A stretch of DNA of 13,936 nucleotides. Source: Bacteroidales bacterium (GTDB lineage: Bacteria; Bacteroidota; Bacteroidia; Bacteroidales; JAADGE01). Both the position numbers and the translations under genes were made by a program. The DNA is taken from positions 1 through 13,936 of the forward strand of contig JAOZMN010000040.1 in NCBI GenBank assembly GCA_029934265.1, in the 5' to 3' direction. Below the pieces are notes generated by a model. The model searched no databases. It saw only the letters and a program-made list of their open reading frames with translations, and was not told where the DNA came from. Shown in pieces: positions 7,311 through 13,936 of this stretch (within the stretch, counting starts at the first letter, position 1; every line of letters starts with the position of its first letter).

Positions 7311-7415
7311 AGAAAATGGTTTTAAGTTTATTCGACTTGACGGTAATGCAAAAACATTCCGATTGTCAGCTATTTAACTAAATAAAAAGAGATTTTTTCA
7401 AGTCTGTATTTTTGC

Positions 7416-7450
7416 ACCCACACATAAATTTTATAGGTTTATTTGTGGGT
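7416..7450. terminator. 13-bp imperfect hairpin between DUF4271 and hemD
   Basis: ACCCACACATAAA (7416-7428) pairs with TTTATTTGTGGGT (7438-7450) with one mismatch and a 9-base loop. It sits in the 205-base gap about 65 bases past the DUF4271 stop, in the leader side of hemD. It could be a terminator, an mRNA-stabilising hairpin or a leader structure. No long T run follows on the minus strand, so the terminator label is tentative. On the plus strand the bases just before and into it read TATTTTTG (7407-7414), but no plus-strand gene follows. Confidence 0.4.
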
Positions 7451-7495
7451 AACTTTCTGATTATAACAAAATAACAAGGATACGTAAGTAATATC

Positions 7496-7517
7496 AAACA
7501 GGTCGAAGACCTTGTTT
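7496..7517 (-). repeat. Copy C of the GGTC/GACC hairpin repeat, overlapping the DUF4271 stop
   Basis: Minus strand AAGGTCTTCGACCTGTTT begins 2 bases after the TAA stop of the DUF4271 gene. The AGGTC-TTC-GACCT stem can be lengthened by AAACA/TGTTT with one bulge. The 18-base core is identical to copy B at the end of hemD, the next gene downstream. Confidence 0.55.
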
Positions 7518-8415
7518 ACGAAACTATCCATATTTTAATTGCTGTAATTCCTGCAATCAAAGGTAATATTTCGAGGGTGCAAAGGTACAAAAACAAATAC
7601 AATAAGGAAATTTGAGACGAAAAAAAAAAGTTGCCCAGCCGGATAAAGTCTGCTATTTTCATTCCGAGAAGTATTATAACCCCTAAAAACACAAATATAT
7701 ATGCAAGTGTAGGATTGGAATAAATAATGGCAATATTAATTACGGGCATAATTAAGCCTGTAATTTGTCTGTGTAAAGAAGTGTTGAATTTGTATTCTTT
7801 TTCTTGGTTTATTGTTTTAAATGTTATACTTAAAAATTGTCGGAATATATTGTGGAGTATTCGTATTAAAATAAGAGAAAATGTAATGCCGGTAATGGAA
7901 AGATAAGGTGTTTCTGTAAATGAAATATTAAATAAAAAGCCGGAAATTGCAATAAAAGTACCGGTATTAATATAATAATTAAGGTCTAAAAGAAATTTAG
8001 ATTTTCCCGGAGAATTTTTTGTTTCTCTGTAAAAAATTTTTGCAAAATGTTTGTTGATAAACGAAGTAAAGATATTTGAAAGATAATCTTTACCGGTTAT
8101 TTTTACGAAAGCCATTATTAAAAATCCGATGAATACAGTTATTACTACTATATCGTTTAAATTATTATGCGGATTTATTTCAATTAGATGTTCGTTTTTT
8201 TGTTCTTGAATTGGAATTTTTGTTTTATGAATCGTGTTTTTTTTATTTTTATTCTCTGAGTTGCAAATTAGTTTGTAAAAAAACTTATCTTTTTGATAAC
8301 TTTGCTCGCCGGATATATCTTTGTTTGAATAGTAAAATGAAGAAACATCAATGTTTTCTTTATATTCTTTACTTATTTCGGATTCGTGATAATTTGTTCC
8401 GAAAAAATATAACAT
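7516..8415 (-). CDS. DUF4271 family integral membrane protein
   Basis: From the first ATG (8415) this is 299 residues: a hydrophilic N-terminal part of about 85 residues, then roughly six hydrophobic segments (about 87-104, 152-167, 172-192, 216-232, 236-253 and 268-296), so an inner-membrane protein. Composition, length, and position directly upstream of hemD match the Bacteroidota family DUF4271, whose function is unknown. The frame stays open past the ATG to 8598, and the added peptide (for example QDTIIYKGNKPLNVIP) looks like natural protein, yet contains no ATG, GTG or TTG. The real start may thus be an AUA (8574 or 8571) or AUU (8595) codon. A TAAATTTG motif at 8613-8620 fits a promoter just upstream of that extended frame. 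Family call is good; start is uncertain. Confidence 0.8.
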   Translation of the reverse strand: MLYFFGTNYHESEISKEYKENIDVSSFYYSNKDISGEQSYQKDKFFYKLICNSENKNKKNTIHKTKIPIQEQKNEHLIEINPHNNLNDIVVITVFIGFLIMAFVKITGKDYLSNIFTSFINKHFAKIFYRETKNSPGKSKFLLDLNYYINTGTFIAISGFLFNISFTETPYLSITGITFSLILIRILHNIFRQFLSITFKTINQEKEYKFNTSLHRQITGLIMPVINIAIIYSNPTLAYIFVFLGVIILLGMKIADFIRLGNFFFSSQISLLYLFLYLCTLEILPLIAGITAIKIWIVS

Positions 8416-8598
8416 ATTGTGTTCTTGTCGATTATCTGCATTGCAATAATAATATGAAGTAAGGTCTTCTTCATATAAATGTCCTGAAGATATTTCTTTT
8501 TTGAAAATATCTTTTGCAGGAATGACATTTAAAGGTTTATTTCCTTTGTATATTATGGTATCTTGTGTTATTATGGCAAGAAATTTAAAATTAATGTT
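8416..8598 (-). other. Open, probably coding 5' extension of the DUF4271 gene without a standard start codon
   Basis: In phase with the DUF4271 frame, 61 codons lie between an in-frame TAA (8601-8599) and the first ATG. The translation includes QDTIIYKGNKPLNVIPAKD and LYEEDLTSYYYCNADNRQ. Other ATGs nearby on the strand are out of frame, apart from ATG-TTT-TTT-TAA at 8610-8599, which stops at once. A single-base slip in the T7 run does not rescue it. Confidence 0.45.
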
Positions 8599-8620
8599 TT
8601 AAAAAAACATTGCAAATTTA
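8593..8620 (-). promoter_or_regulatory. Divergent control region: -7 motif TAAATTTG and an AT palindrome
   Basis: Minus strand TAAATTTG at 8620-8613 fits the Bacteroidota -7 consensus and points towards DUF4271. Directly beside it AATGTTTT (8593-8600) and AAAACATT (8604-8611) form a perfect 8-bp inverted repeat with a 3-base spacer, which would lie at the transcription start. It could be an operator shared with the divergent S41 peptidase gene whose ATG is at 8634. No -33 element is clear. Confidence 0.35.
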
Positions 8621-8633
8621 AAAATAAAAAAGA

Positions 8634-10313
8634 ATGAAGCTAAATAAATTACAAACAAGAAGTTTTTTTATATTATTTTTTTTATTTATAACGGTACTTT
8701 TTGCTACAAGTTTTGCATATAAAGTTTTTGATGACGGCGATGATTTTGAGCTTGCAAAAAATCTTGATATTTTTCATTCGGTAATTAGAGATATAGAGCT
8801 GTATTATGTCGATGATATTGATGCCGGAGAGCTTATTAGTCAGGCTATTGAAGATATGTTGATTAAGTTAGACCCTTATACTATATACTATCCGGAGTAT
8901 AAATTGGAAGATTACAGGTTCTTGCAAACCGGAACTTATGCAGGGATAGGAGCTGTAATTTTGAACAGAAATAATCAACTTTTTGTAGGAGAAATTTTTG
9001 AAAATATGCCGGCTTACGAAGCAGGATTGAAAATAGGAGATGTAATTATTGAAATTGACGGTTTCCAAACAAAAGATATTGATTTTGAGCTGATGCGTTC
9101 TAAACTGAAAGGAGAAAATGGCAGTAGTGTAGAACTTAAAATTAAAAGAGAAGATGAAAAATCCTTATTAGACTTTATAATAGCTCGCAAAAACATAAAA
9201 TTTAACGATGTTCCTTATTTCGGTATGTTGAAAAACAATACAGGATATATTAAACTTTCCGGTTTTAACAGTGGTGCAGCTTTGGAAGTTGGAAAGGCTT
9301 TGATGTCTTTAAAAAAAGACGGAGCAAAAAGTTTGATACTCGATTTGCGGGGAAACCCCGGAGGTTTATTGATAGAAGCAGTCGGAATCGTCAATTTGTT
9401 TGTTGAAAAAGGAAATAAAATTGTCAGTATGCGAGGCAAAGAAGCCGGGTCAAATAAAGTCTTTTATGCAAAAGCATTGCCTATAGATACGCAAATTCCG
9501 ATAATCGTACTGGTAAATAATATGTCGGCTTCCGCATCGGAAATTGTATCCGGAGCTTTGCAGGATTTAGACAGAGCCGTAATTGTAGGACGTAGAAGTT
9601 TCGGAAAAGGACTTGTTCAGAACGTAAAAGATTTAAGTTATAATACTAAAATAAAAATAACAACTGCCAAGTATTACATTCCGAGTGGCAGGTGTATTCA
9701 AGCACTGGATTATTCGCATAGAAATCCGGACGGAAGTGTAGGAAACGTTTCTGACTCTTTGAAAACCCTATTTAAAACTTCCGCAGGAAGAGAGGTTTAC
9801 GACGGAGGAGGTATTGCTCCGGATATTGTAGTTATCAACGAACAGAAAGACAAGCTGATAAAAAAACTCGATAAAGAATTTGTTATTTTTGATTTCATTA
9901 CAAATTATATGAAAAAAAATAATATTTCTGAAAAACCGGAAAATTTAACTGTTGGAGAGACCGGATATAATGATTTTATTAATTTTATAAAAAAGGGTGA
10001 AGTTAATTACAAAAGTGATTTGGAAAGTCAATTAGAAAAAATGGAACGAACGATAAAGAAAGAAGATGTCAATTCTAAAACATTGAATTTAATTTCGGAA
10101 TTAAAGCAACAAGCAGAAAAAGAAAAATGGAATGAACTTAATAAATATAAAAAATATATTATTGCAACAATAGATAACAGAGTAAGTAAGCGTCTATTTT
10201 TTGAAAAAGGATTTATATTAAATTCTTTCAATAATGATAAAATTTTTCTTGAAGCATCGAAAATACTTAACGATACAAAGCATTATAATGAAATTTTAAG
10301 TAAAAAAGAATAA
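8634..10313 (+). CDS. ctpA: CtpA-type C-terminal processing serine protease (S41 family)
   Basis: This 559-residue exported protease degrades or trims envelope proteins by recognising their C-termini. A single hydrophobic segment at residues 11-28 anchors or exports it. A PDZ domain covers about 95-175 (TYAGIGAVI, then AYEAGLKIGDVIIEIDG), and the S41 core runs from about 190 to 400. The Ser/Lys dyad is visible: NNMSASASEIVSG with nucleophile Ser298, and GRRSFGKGLVQ with general base Lys325 and the conserved Gln329. LDLRGNPGGLL (236-246) and the late GGGIAPDIVV are family landmarks. After about residue 400 comes a 150-residue charged, probably helical tail of unknown role, common in Bacteroidota homologues. 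ATG 8634 places the signal segment correctly. It is divergent from DUF4271 and 84 bases upstream of the first SiaC gene, which has its own promoter-like motif. Confidence 0.93.
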   Translation: MKLNKLQTRSFFILFFLFITVLFATSFAYKVFDDGDDFELAKNLDIFHSVIRDIELYYVDDIDAGELISQAIEDMLIKLDPYTIYYPEYKLEDYRFLQTGTYAGIGAVILNRNNQLFVGEIFENMPAYEAGLKIGDVIIEIDGFQTKDIDFELMRSKLKGENGSSVELKIKREDEKSLLDFIIARKNIKFNDVPYFGMLKNNTGYIKLSGFNSGAALEVGKALMSLKKDGAKSLILDLRGNPGGLLIEAVGIVNLFVEKGNKIVSMRGKEAGSNKVFYAKALPIDTQIPIIVLVNNMSASASEIVSGALQDLDRAVIVGRRSFGKGLVQNVKDLSYNTKIKITTAKYYIPSGRCIQALDYSHRNPDGSVGNVSDSLKTLFKTSAGREVYDGGGIAPDIVVINEQKDKLIKKLDKEFVIFDFITNYMKKNNISEKPENLTVGETGYNDFINFIKKGEVNYKSDLESQLEKMERTIKKEDVNSKTLNLISELKQQAEKEKWNELNKYKKYIIATIDNRVSKRLFFEKGFILNSFNNDKIFLEASKILNDTKHYNEILSKKE

Positions 10314-10352
10314 CATTGAATTATTTTTTATAGAAGTATCAATAAAAATTAT

Positions 10353-10360
10353 TATCTTTG
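10353..10360 (+). promoter_or_regulatory. Bacteroidota-type -7 motif TATCTTTG before the first SiaC gene
   Basis: TATCTTTG matches the TAnnTTTG -7 consensus exactly and lies 37 bases before the ATG at 10398, 40 bases after the protease stop. The one-mismatch form AATCTTTG occurs at 10921-10928, 66 bases before the second SiaC ATG. No obvious TTG -33 box accompanies either. Confidence 0.45.
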
Positions 10361-10397
10361 CGAAAAATAAACTTTACAAATTAAAGTATATTAGCTG

Positions 10398-10784
10398 ATG
10401 AAACCATTAAAAATTGAAGGCAATCAAGAAACTCCAAGAATAATAATGGACATTGCTCAAAAAAAGTTTGAAATGTCGGGAAAATCTTTTCCGGAAGATG
10501 CTTTGGCATTCTATAAACCTGTTAATAAATGGCTTGAAGAATACATTAAGAATCCTATTGAAAAAACTATTTTTGATTTAAAAATGGATTATATAAGCAC
10601 GGCATCTTCAAAAGCTATACTCGGGATATTGGATAAGTTTGCAAAATTGGCAAAAGCAGGACACAATGTTTTGATAAGATGGCACTACCCGAGTGATGAT
10701 GAAGATATACAAGAAGCCGGAGAAGAATACGAAGAATTGGTAAAAGTAAAATTTGAACATAAAAGATACAGAGCTTATAGATAG
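10398..10784 (+). CDS. SiaC family (DUF1987) regulatory phosphoprotein, paralogue 1
   Basis: This 128-residue protein belongs to the SiaC/DUF1987 family, STAS-like phosphorylation switches. In Pseudomonas SiaC is phosphorylated by SiaB, dephosphorylated by the PP2C enzyme SiaA, and in the unphosphorylated form activates the diguanylate cyclase SiaD. Family features here are the opening LKIEGNQETP, FEMSGKSFPEDA, the core MDYISTASSKAIL and the late HNVLIRWHYPSDDED. The candidate phosphosite Thr68 in STASSK sits where the family threonine does. The C-terminus is basic (KHKR-like: HKRYRAYR), unlike its acidic neighbour. It is roughly 55% identical by eye to the paralogue at 10995. The convergent SpoIIE phosphatase at 11517 is the natural candidate enzyme. 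Family call is strong; the output in this organism is unknown. Confidence 0.9.
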   Translation: MKPLKIEGNQETPRIIMDIAQKKFEMSGKSFPEDALAFYKPVNKWLEEYIKNPIEKTIFDLKMDYISTASSKAILGILDKFAKLAKAGHNVLIRWHYPSDDEDIQEAGEEYEELVKVKFEHKRYRAYR

Positions 10785-10994
10785 CATAAAAAATACAATT
10801 ATTATGAGAAATATGACCTGTAAATTGGGCTGATTTTGTCATAAGATAAATTTTTTTTCGACTTTATAAAATATTATCTTAATAATATGTAGGTATCAAC
10901 ACATTAAAAAAAACCGGTACAATCTTTGTATATTTATAGAAAAAGAAATTGAATTTATAATACAGGCTTATCGAAAGCATTAAGTATATTATTT

Positions 10995-11384
10995 ATGGAA
11001 CCTATTAAAATAGACGGCTCACAAGATACTCCCACTATAGAATTAGATGCAAGTGCCGGAAAGTTTGAAATGTCGGGAAAGTCATTTCCTGCAGATGTGG
11101 CACAATTTTTTCAACCAATTCTTGATTGGCTTGATGATTATGCTGAGTCTCCGCTTGAAAAAACAGTTTTGGTACTAAAAATGGATTATTTTAATACTGC
11201 TTCGTCAAAAGTTATTCTTGATATTTTATACCGATTTGAAGACATTGCTAATGACGGTCATAATGTACTGATAAAATGGTATTATCCCGATGATGATGAA
11301 GATATGCAGGAAACAGGAGAGGAATATGACGATATTGTAGATGTCGAATTTGAGCATATAGAATATGCTGTTGAATATGACTAA
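10995..11384 (+). CDS. SiaC family (DUF1987) regulatory phosphoprotein, paralogue 2
   Basis: A second SiaC-like protein of 129 residues aligns end to end without gaps to the 10398 gene. FEMSGKSFP and MDY-x-x-TASSK are conserved, and Thr68 in MDYFNTASSK is retained. It is strikingly acidic, with DDYAESPLE, PDDDEDMQETGEEYDD and a tail ending VEYD, so its partner surface probably differs from paralogue 1. Both genes carry the same AAGTATATTA block 3 or 4 bases before the ATG, suggesting that duplication included the leader. The 210-base gap before it holds a near-consensus -7 motif (AATCTTTG, 10921-10928), so it may be transcribed on its own as well as with paralogue 1. A strong terminator follows 19 bases after the stop. 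Confidence 0.9.
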   Translation: MEPIKIDGSQDTPTIELDASAGKFEMSGKSFPADVAQFFQPILDWLDDYAESPLEKTVLVLKMDYFNTASSKVILDILYRFEDIANDGHNVLIKWYYPDDDEDMQETGEEYDDIVDVEFEHIEYAVEYD

Positions 11385-11403
11385 GATAAATAAAAAAGAT
11401 AAT

Positions 11404-11444
11404 AAAAAACCTGCTTACTTTATTTAAAAGTAAGCAGGTTTTTT
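11404..11444. terminator. Strong bidirectional intrinsic terminator
   Basis: AAAAAACCTGCTTACTT (11404-11420) is perfectly complementary to 11428-11444 around the 7-base loop TATTTAA. The stem has A/T tracts at both ends, so it yields a U tract on either strand. It lies between the second SiaC stop (11384) and the convergent phosphatase stop (11517) and should end both transcripts. Confidence 0.9.
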
Positions 11445-11516
11445 ATTTTTGGGTAAAATATAATACGTCTGCAAGTTTTTTTTTTTAATCTGCGGTTACA
11501 AAGAATACAAAGTCCT

Positions 11517-13936
11517 TTAGTCTGCAAGAGGTTTAAAGCCAATAATTAAAATATCATCGACTTGTTCTATATCTTTTTTCCAGTCAATTAAAGTTTTTTT
11601 AAGGATTTTTTTTTGTTCGTTAAATTCTTTTTCGTGAATATTCAGTAAAACTCTTCGGAATTTTCGTAATTTGAATTTTTTTCCTTGAGTGCCTCCGAAT
11701 TGGTCAGCATATCCATCGGAAAAAATATACAAAACATCATTTTCTTGTAAGTCGATAACTGTTGTATTAAATTTCGATTGCCTTAAAATGCTGTCCTGAC
11801 CTATTGAAAATCTGTCAGCATTATAAAAAATAATAGATTTATTTCTAATTAAATATAGTGGATTTTTGGCTCCTGAAAATTCAAGTTTTTTATTTTTTTT
11901 ATCTATTACGCAGACAGAAATATCCATTCCGTCTTTTACCATTTCTTCTTTTTCCGTTTTATGAGCAAAAATTTTAGAAAAATCGGTATTTAATTTATTT
12001 AAAATTTCTCCGGGGTTTAATATTCCGAGAGCAAGAATGTTTTTTAATAAATCGAAGCCGACAATAGACATAAAAGCACCGGGTACACCGTGTCCTGTAC
12101 AATCAGCTGCCACCAGAAATATTTTATCTTCAAATTTTTCAATCCAATAAAAATCACCACTTACAATATCTTTCGGCATGTACAAAACAAAGGATTTCCG
12201 TAATACTCGGTTAAGATATTTATCTCCGGGCAATAAAGCGTCGATAATTCTTTTAGCATATCTTATGCTGTCCGACCGTTCTTCATCTTTTAATTTCAGA
12301 GCTTCTGTTTTTTGCTCGATAATTTTATTTATTTTGTCTTTTTCATCTGCTCTTTTGTTTGCTGTTTTTGTGTTTTTCACAGAAAAAAATATTATTGCAC
12401 TTATAAATAAAATTCCGAGAAGAATGTAAATAAAAATAGCGGTATTACTTTTTGCCCAATGTGGAGAAATAGTAAAATGTAAAACAGTGGCATCTTTACA
12501 GAAAACTCCGTCGCTGTTAGCACCTGTTACATAGAATGTATATTCGCCCGAAGAAACTTGCATAAGAGATACGAAGTTGGTTTGTATGTTGTATCGGGCG
12601 ACGGTATCATTTTCGCATACCAAAAAATATTTGTATTTGTTGTTTTTTGAAAAGGTATATTCCGGTATGGTAAACGTTATTCTTAAATTGTTTTCTGTAT
12701 GAGAAAGTTTAATTTTTGTTGTTTTATCAAAATTAATTTTTTCATATACTCCTGAAGATGATTTTTCTACGGATATTATAATTGTTTTGGGAGCATAGTT
12801 GTTTTTTTTGATAAGTTTGGGAAAAAATGAATTAAAACCACTGATTCCTCCAAAAAACATCTCTCCGGAAGAGCTTTTAAAATACGAACCTATATTATAT
12901 TCCGCTCCTTGTAAACCGTCTTTTTTTCCGTAGTTTGTTATTCTTGCGTCTTTCGGTTTTTGGGGATTAAAACTGATAATTCCGCCGTTTGTACTTAACC
13001 ATAAAACACCTGAATTATCTTCAAGTATTCCGTATATATTGTCATTTTTGAAATTATCTGTTTCTGATGTAAAATATTCAAAAATACCGGTTTCTTCATT
13101 ATATCGGTTAAGACCGGAGCCTGTTCCTACCCAAATGGTACCGTCTTTGGATTCTATAATGGAAAGAACTTTTTTATTACTTAGTTTACTAAAAGTTTCG
13201 TTAAATTCAGTGAATTTTTTTGTTTTAGTGTTGTATCTTATCAAACCATTGTACGAGCATATCCAAATTCTGTTTTTACTGTCTTCAAAAACTCTTATAA
13301 TTTTATCGTGTTTTTCATTTATTTTGTGTGAAGGAATATTTATTCTTTTTATTTCTTTTCCGTCAAAGAACAGTAAGCCGCCACCGTAACTTGCAAACCA
13401 ATAGTTGCCTTGATTGTCTTGAATAATATTTGAAATTCTGTTATCGGAAAATAAGCTGTTATATTTAATTCCGTATAGTTCGCATAATTCAATAAACTGT
13501 TTATTTTTTTCGGTATATATAAAAACACCATTGTTTGTTCCTAAGAGTATTCTGTTTTCGTGGTCTTTATAAATTGAATGTATTGAATTTATATTTTTTA
13601 TACTCTTTTTATCTTTTAATTTAAAGGAAAGGCTTGTTACTTGGTTTGTTTTTCTGTTAAAAATAATTAAACCGTTTTTCCTTGTACCGAGCCATAGAAT
13701 ATTTTTATTGTATTCATAAATGGAATAAATACGGTCGCTTGTAAAATTAGAAATTTTTCCGTTCCCTTTTTTGTAGAGTTTAAATTTAGGTTTTTTTATG
13801 TTTATTTTGTATAAACCGTCCTGAGACCCTACCCACAGGATGCCGGACTTATCTTGTATTATTGAAGCAACCCTTCCTAATTTTATATTTAGATTGTCAT
13901 TATTCCGAATATCGTAGTATTTTATTTTTTGCGAAA
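11517..13936 (-). CDS. Propeller-sensor SpoIIE/PP2C serine/threonine phosphatase, 5'-truncated by window edge
   Basis: The frame is open from the TAA at 11519-11517 to the right edge (805 residues visible), so the N-terminus is missing; the TTG at 13244 is internal. From the N-terminal side there are at least seven Reg_prop-type blades, each with a motif like GILWVGSQDGLYKIN, GTIWVGTGSGLNRYN or GVLWLSTNGGIISFN (13936 to about 12950). A Y_Y_Y-type domain follows to about 12460, then one transmembrane helix (about 12375-12445) and a charged coiled-coil linker. A SpoIIE phosphatase domain (about 11530-12190) completes it. Metal-binding aspartates are present in SGDFYW, ADCTGHGVPGAFMS, SDGYADQFGG and the terminal DDILIIGF. 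The propeller should be periplasmic and the phosphatase cytoplasmic. This is the sensor layout of hybrid two-component systems with kinase replaced by phosphatase. SiaC-like proteins encoded opposite it are probable substrates. Confidence 0.92.
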   Translation of the reverse strand, partial: SQKIKYYDIRNNDNLNIKLGRVASIIQDKSGILWVGSQDGLYKINIKKPKFKLYKKGNGKISNFTSDRIYSIYEYNKNILWLGTRKNGLIIFNRKTNQVTSLSFKLKDKKSIKNINSIHSIYKDHENRILLGTNNGVFIYTEKNKQFIELCELYGIKYNSLFSDNRISNIIQDNQGNYWFASYGGGLLFFDGKEIKRINIPSHKINEKHDKIIRVFEDSKNRIWICSYNGLIRYNTKTKKFTEFNETFSKLSNKKVLSIIESKDGTIWVGTGSGLNRYNEETGIFEYFTSETDNFKNDNIYGILEDNSGVLWLSTNGGIISFNPQKPKDARITNYGKKDGLQGAEYNIGSYFKSSSGEMFFGGISGFNSFFPKLIKKNNYAPKTIIISVEKSSSGVYEKINFDKTTKIKLSHTENNLRITFTIPEYTFSKNNKYKYFLVCENDTVARYNIQTNFVSLMQVSSGEYTFYVTGANSDGVFCKDATVLHFTISPHWAKSNTAIFIYILLGILFISAIIFFSVKNTKTANKRADEKDKINKIIEQKTEALKLKDEERSDSIRYAKRIIDALLPGDKYLNRVLRKSFVLYMPKDIVSGDFYWIEKFEDKIFLVAADCTGHGVPGAFMSIVGFDLLKNILALGILNPGEILNKLNTDFSKIFAHKTEKEEMVKDGMDISVCVIDKKNKKLEFSGAKNPLYLIRNKSIIFYNADRFSIGQDSILRQSKFNTTVIDLQENDVLYIFSDGYADQFGGTQGKKFKLRKFRRVLLNIHEKEFNEQKKILKKTLIDWKKDIEQVDDILIIGFKPLAD

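Noticed and set aside
7132..7377. Plus-strand 81-codon frame opposite the start of hemD
   Set aside because: It is antisense to well-recognised hemD sequence and has no family-like features.
7407..7414. TATTTTTG as a plus-strand promoter
   Set aside because: No plus-strand gene follows before 8634 and no -33 element is seen; in such AT-rich DNA the motif arises by chance.
8460..8471. TAAGGTCTTC as another copy of the hairpin repeat
   Set aside because: Only 10 bases match, the GACC arm is missing, and the site lies in a probably coding stretch.
11467..11527. GTCTGCAAG occurring twice near the phosphatase stop
   Set aside because: It is a 9-base match with no further similarity, one copy being the end of the coding sequence; probably chance.
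13242..13244. TTG as start of the phosphatase gene
   Set aside because: More propeller blades (such as KNRIWICSYNGL and GNYWFASYGGGL) continue in the same frame without a stop to the window edge.
13039..13389. Plus-strand 116-codon frame opposite the propeller region
   Set aside because: It is a shadow of the phosphatase coding frame, whose blade motifs are unmistakable on the minus strand.

Overview
The window looks like a chromosomal segment of an AT-rich Bacteroidota bacterium, probably near the Bacteroidales/Marinilabiliales. Three things point there: the gene order DUF4271 - hemD - rnpA with a nearby S41 peptidase, the absence of Shine-Dalgarno sequences before most starts, and several TAnnTTTG-type -7 promoter motifs. 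This taxon is inferred from gene content; no rRNA is present to confirm it. I see no tRNA, rRNA, CRISPR array or insertion sequence with a transposase.

Layout. Position 1-1378 (+) is the 3' part of dacB, a penicillin-binding protein 4 type DD-peptidase that enters from the left edge. It converges, with only 3 bases between stop codons, on a long minus-strand series read right to left: DUF4271 membrane protein (ending at 7516), hemD (6570-7310), rnpA (5955-6317), a class I aminotransferase (4694-5884), an exported VWA-like protein (3430-4566), a FtsX/LolE-type ABC permease (2147 to about 3403) and a CoA-type Nudix hydrolase (1382-1996). Divergent from DUF4271, on the plus strand, are a CtpA-type S41 protease (8634-10313) and two tandem SiaC-family (DUF1987) phosphoproteins (10398-10784 and 10995-11384). 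A strong bidirectional terminator separates the second SiaC from a convergent minus-strand gene that runs off the right edge. That gene is a large sensor with a periplasmic beta-propeller, a Y_Y_Y domain, one membrane helix and a cytoplasmic SpoIIE/PP2C phosphatase domain.

How the genes may work together. The right end (10.4-13.9 kb) resembles a partner-switching system. The phosphatase could sense an extracellular cue and dephosphorylate the SiaC-like proteins at the conserved Thr68, as SiaA acts on SiaC in Pseudomonas. The kinase (SiaB-like) and output partners are not in the window. The left and middle parts are mostly cell-envelope and housekeeping functions.

Unusual points. (1) The permease has 42 clearly coding codons upstream of its first ATG and no ATG/GTG/TTG among them. 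The DUF4271 gene shows the same pattern less certainly. (2) A 123-bp palindromic element with 17-bp terminal inverted repeats and a perfect 8-bp target duplication sits directly upstream of rnpA. (3) A short hairpin repeat recurs at gene ends, twice overlapping stop codons. (4) A CCCTWAGGG motif pair forms a perfect 15-bp inverted repeat upstream of the VWA gene.
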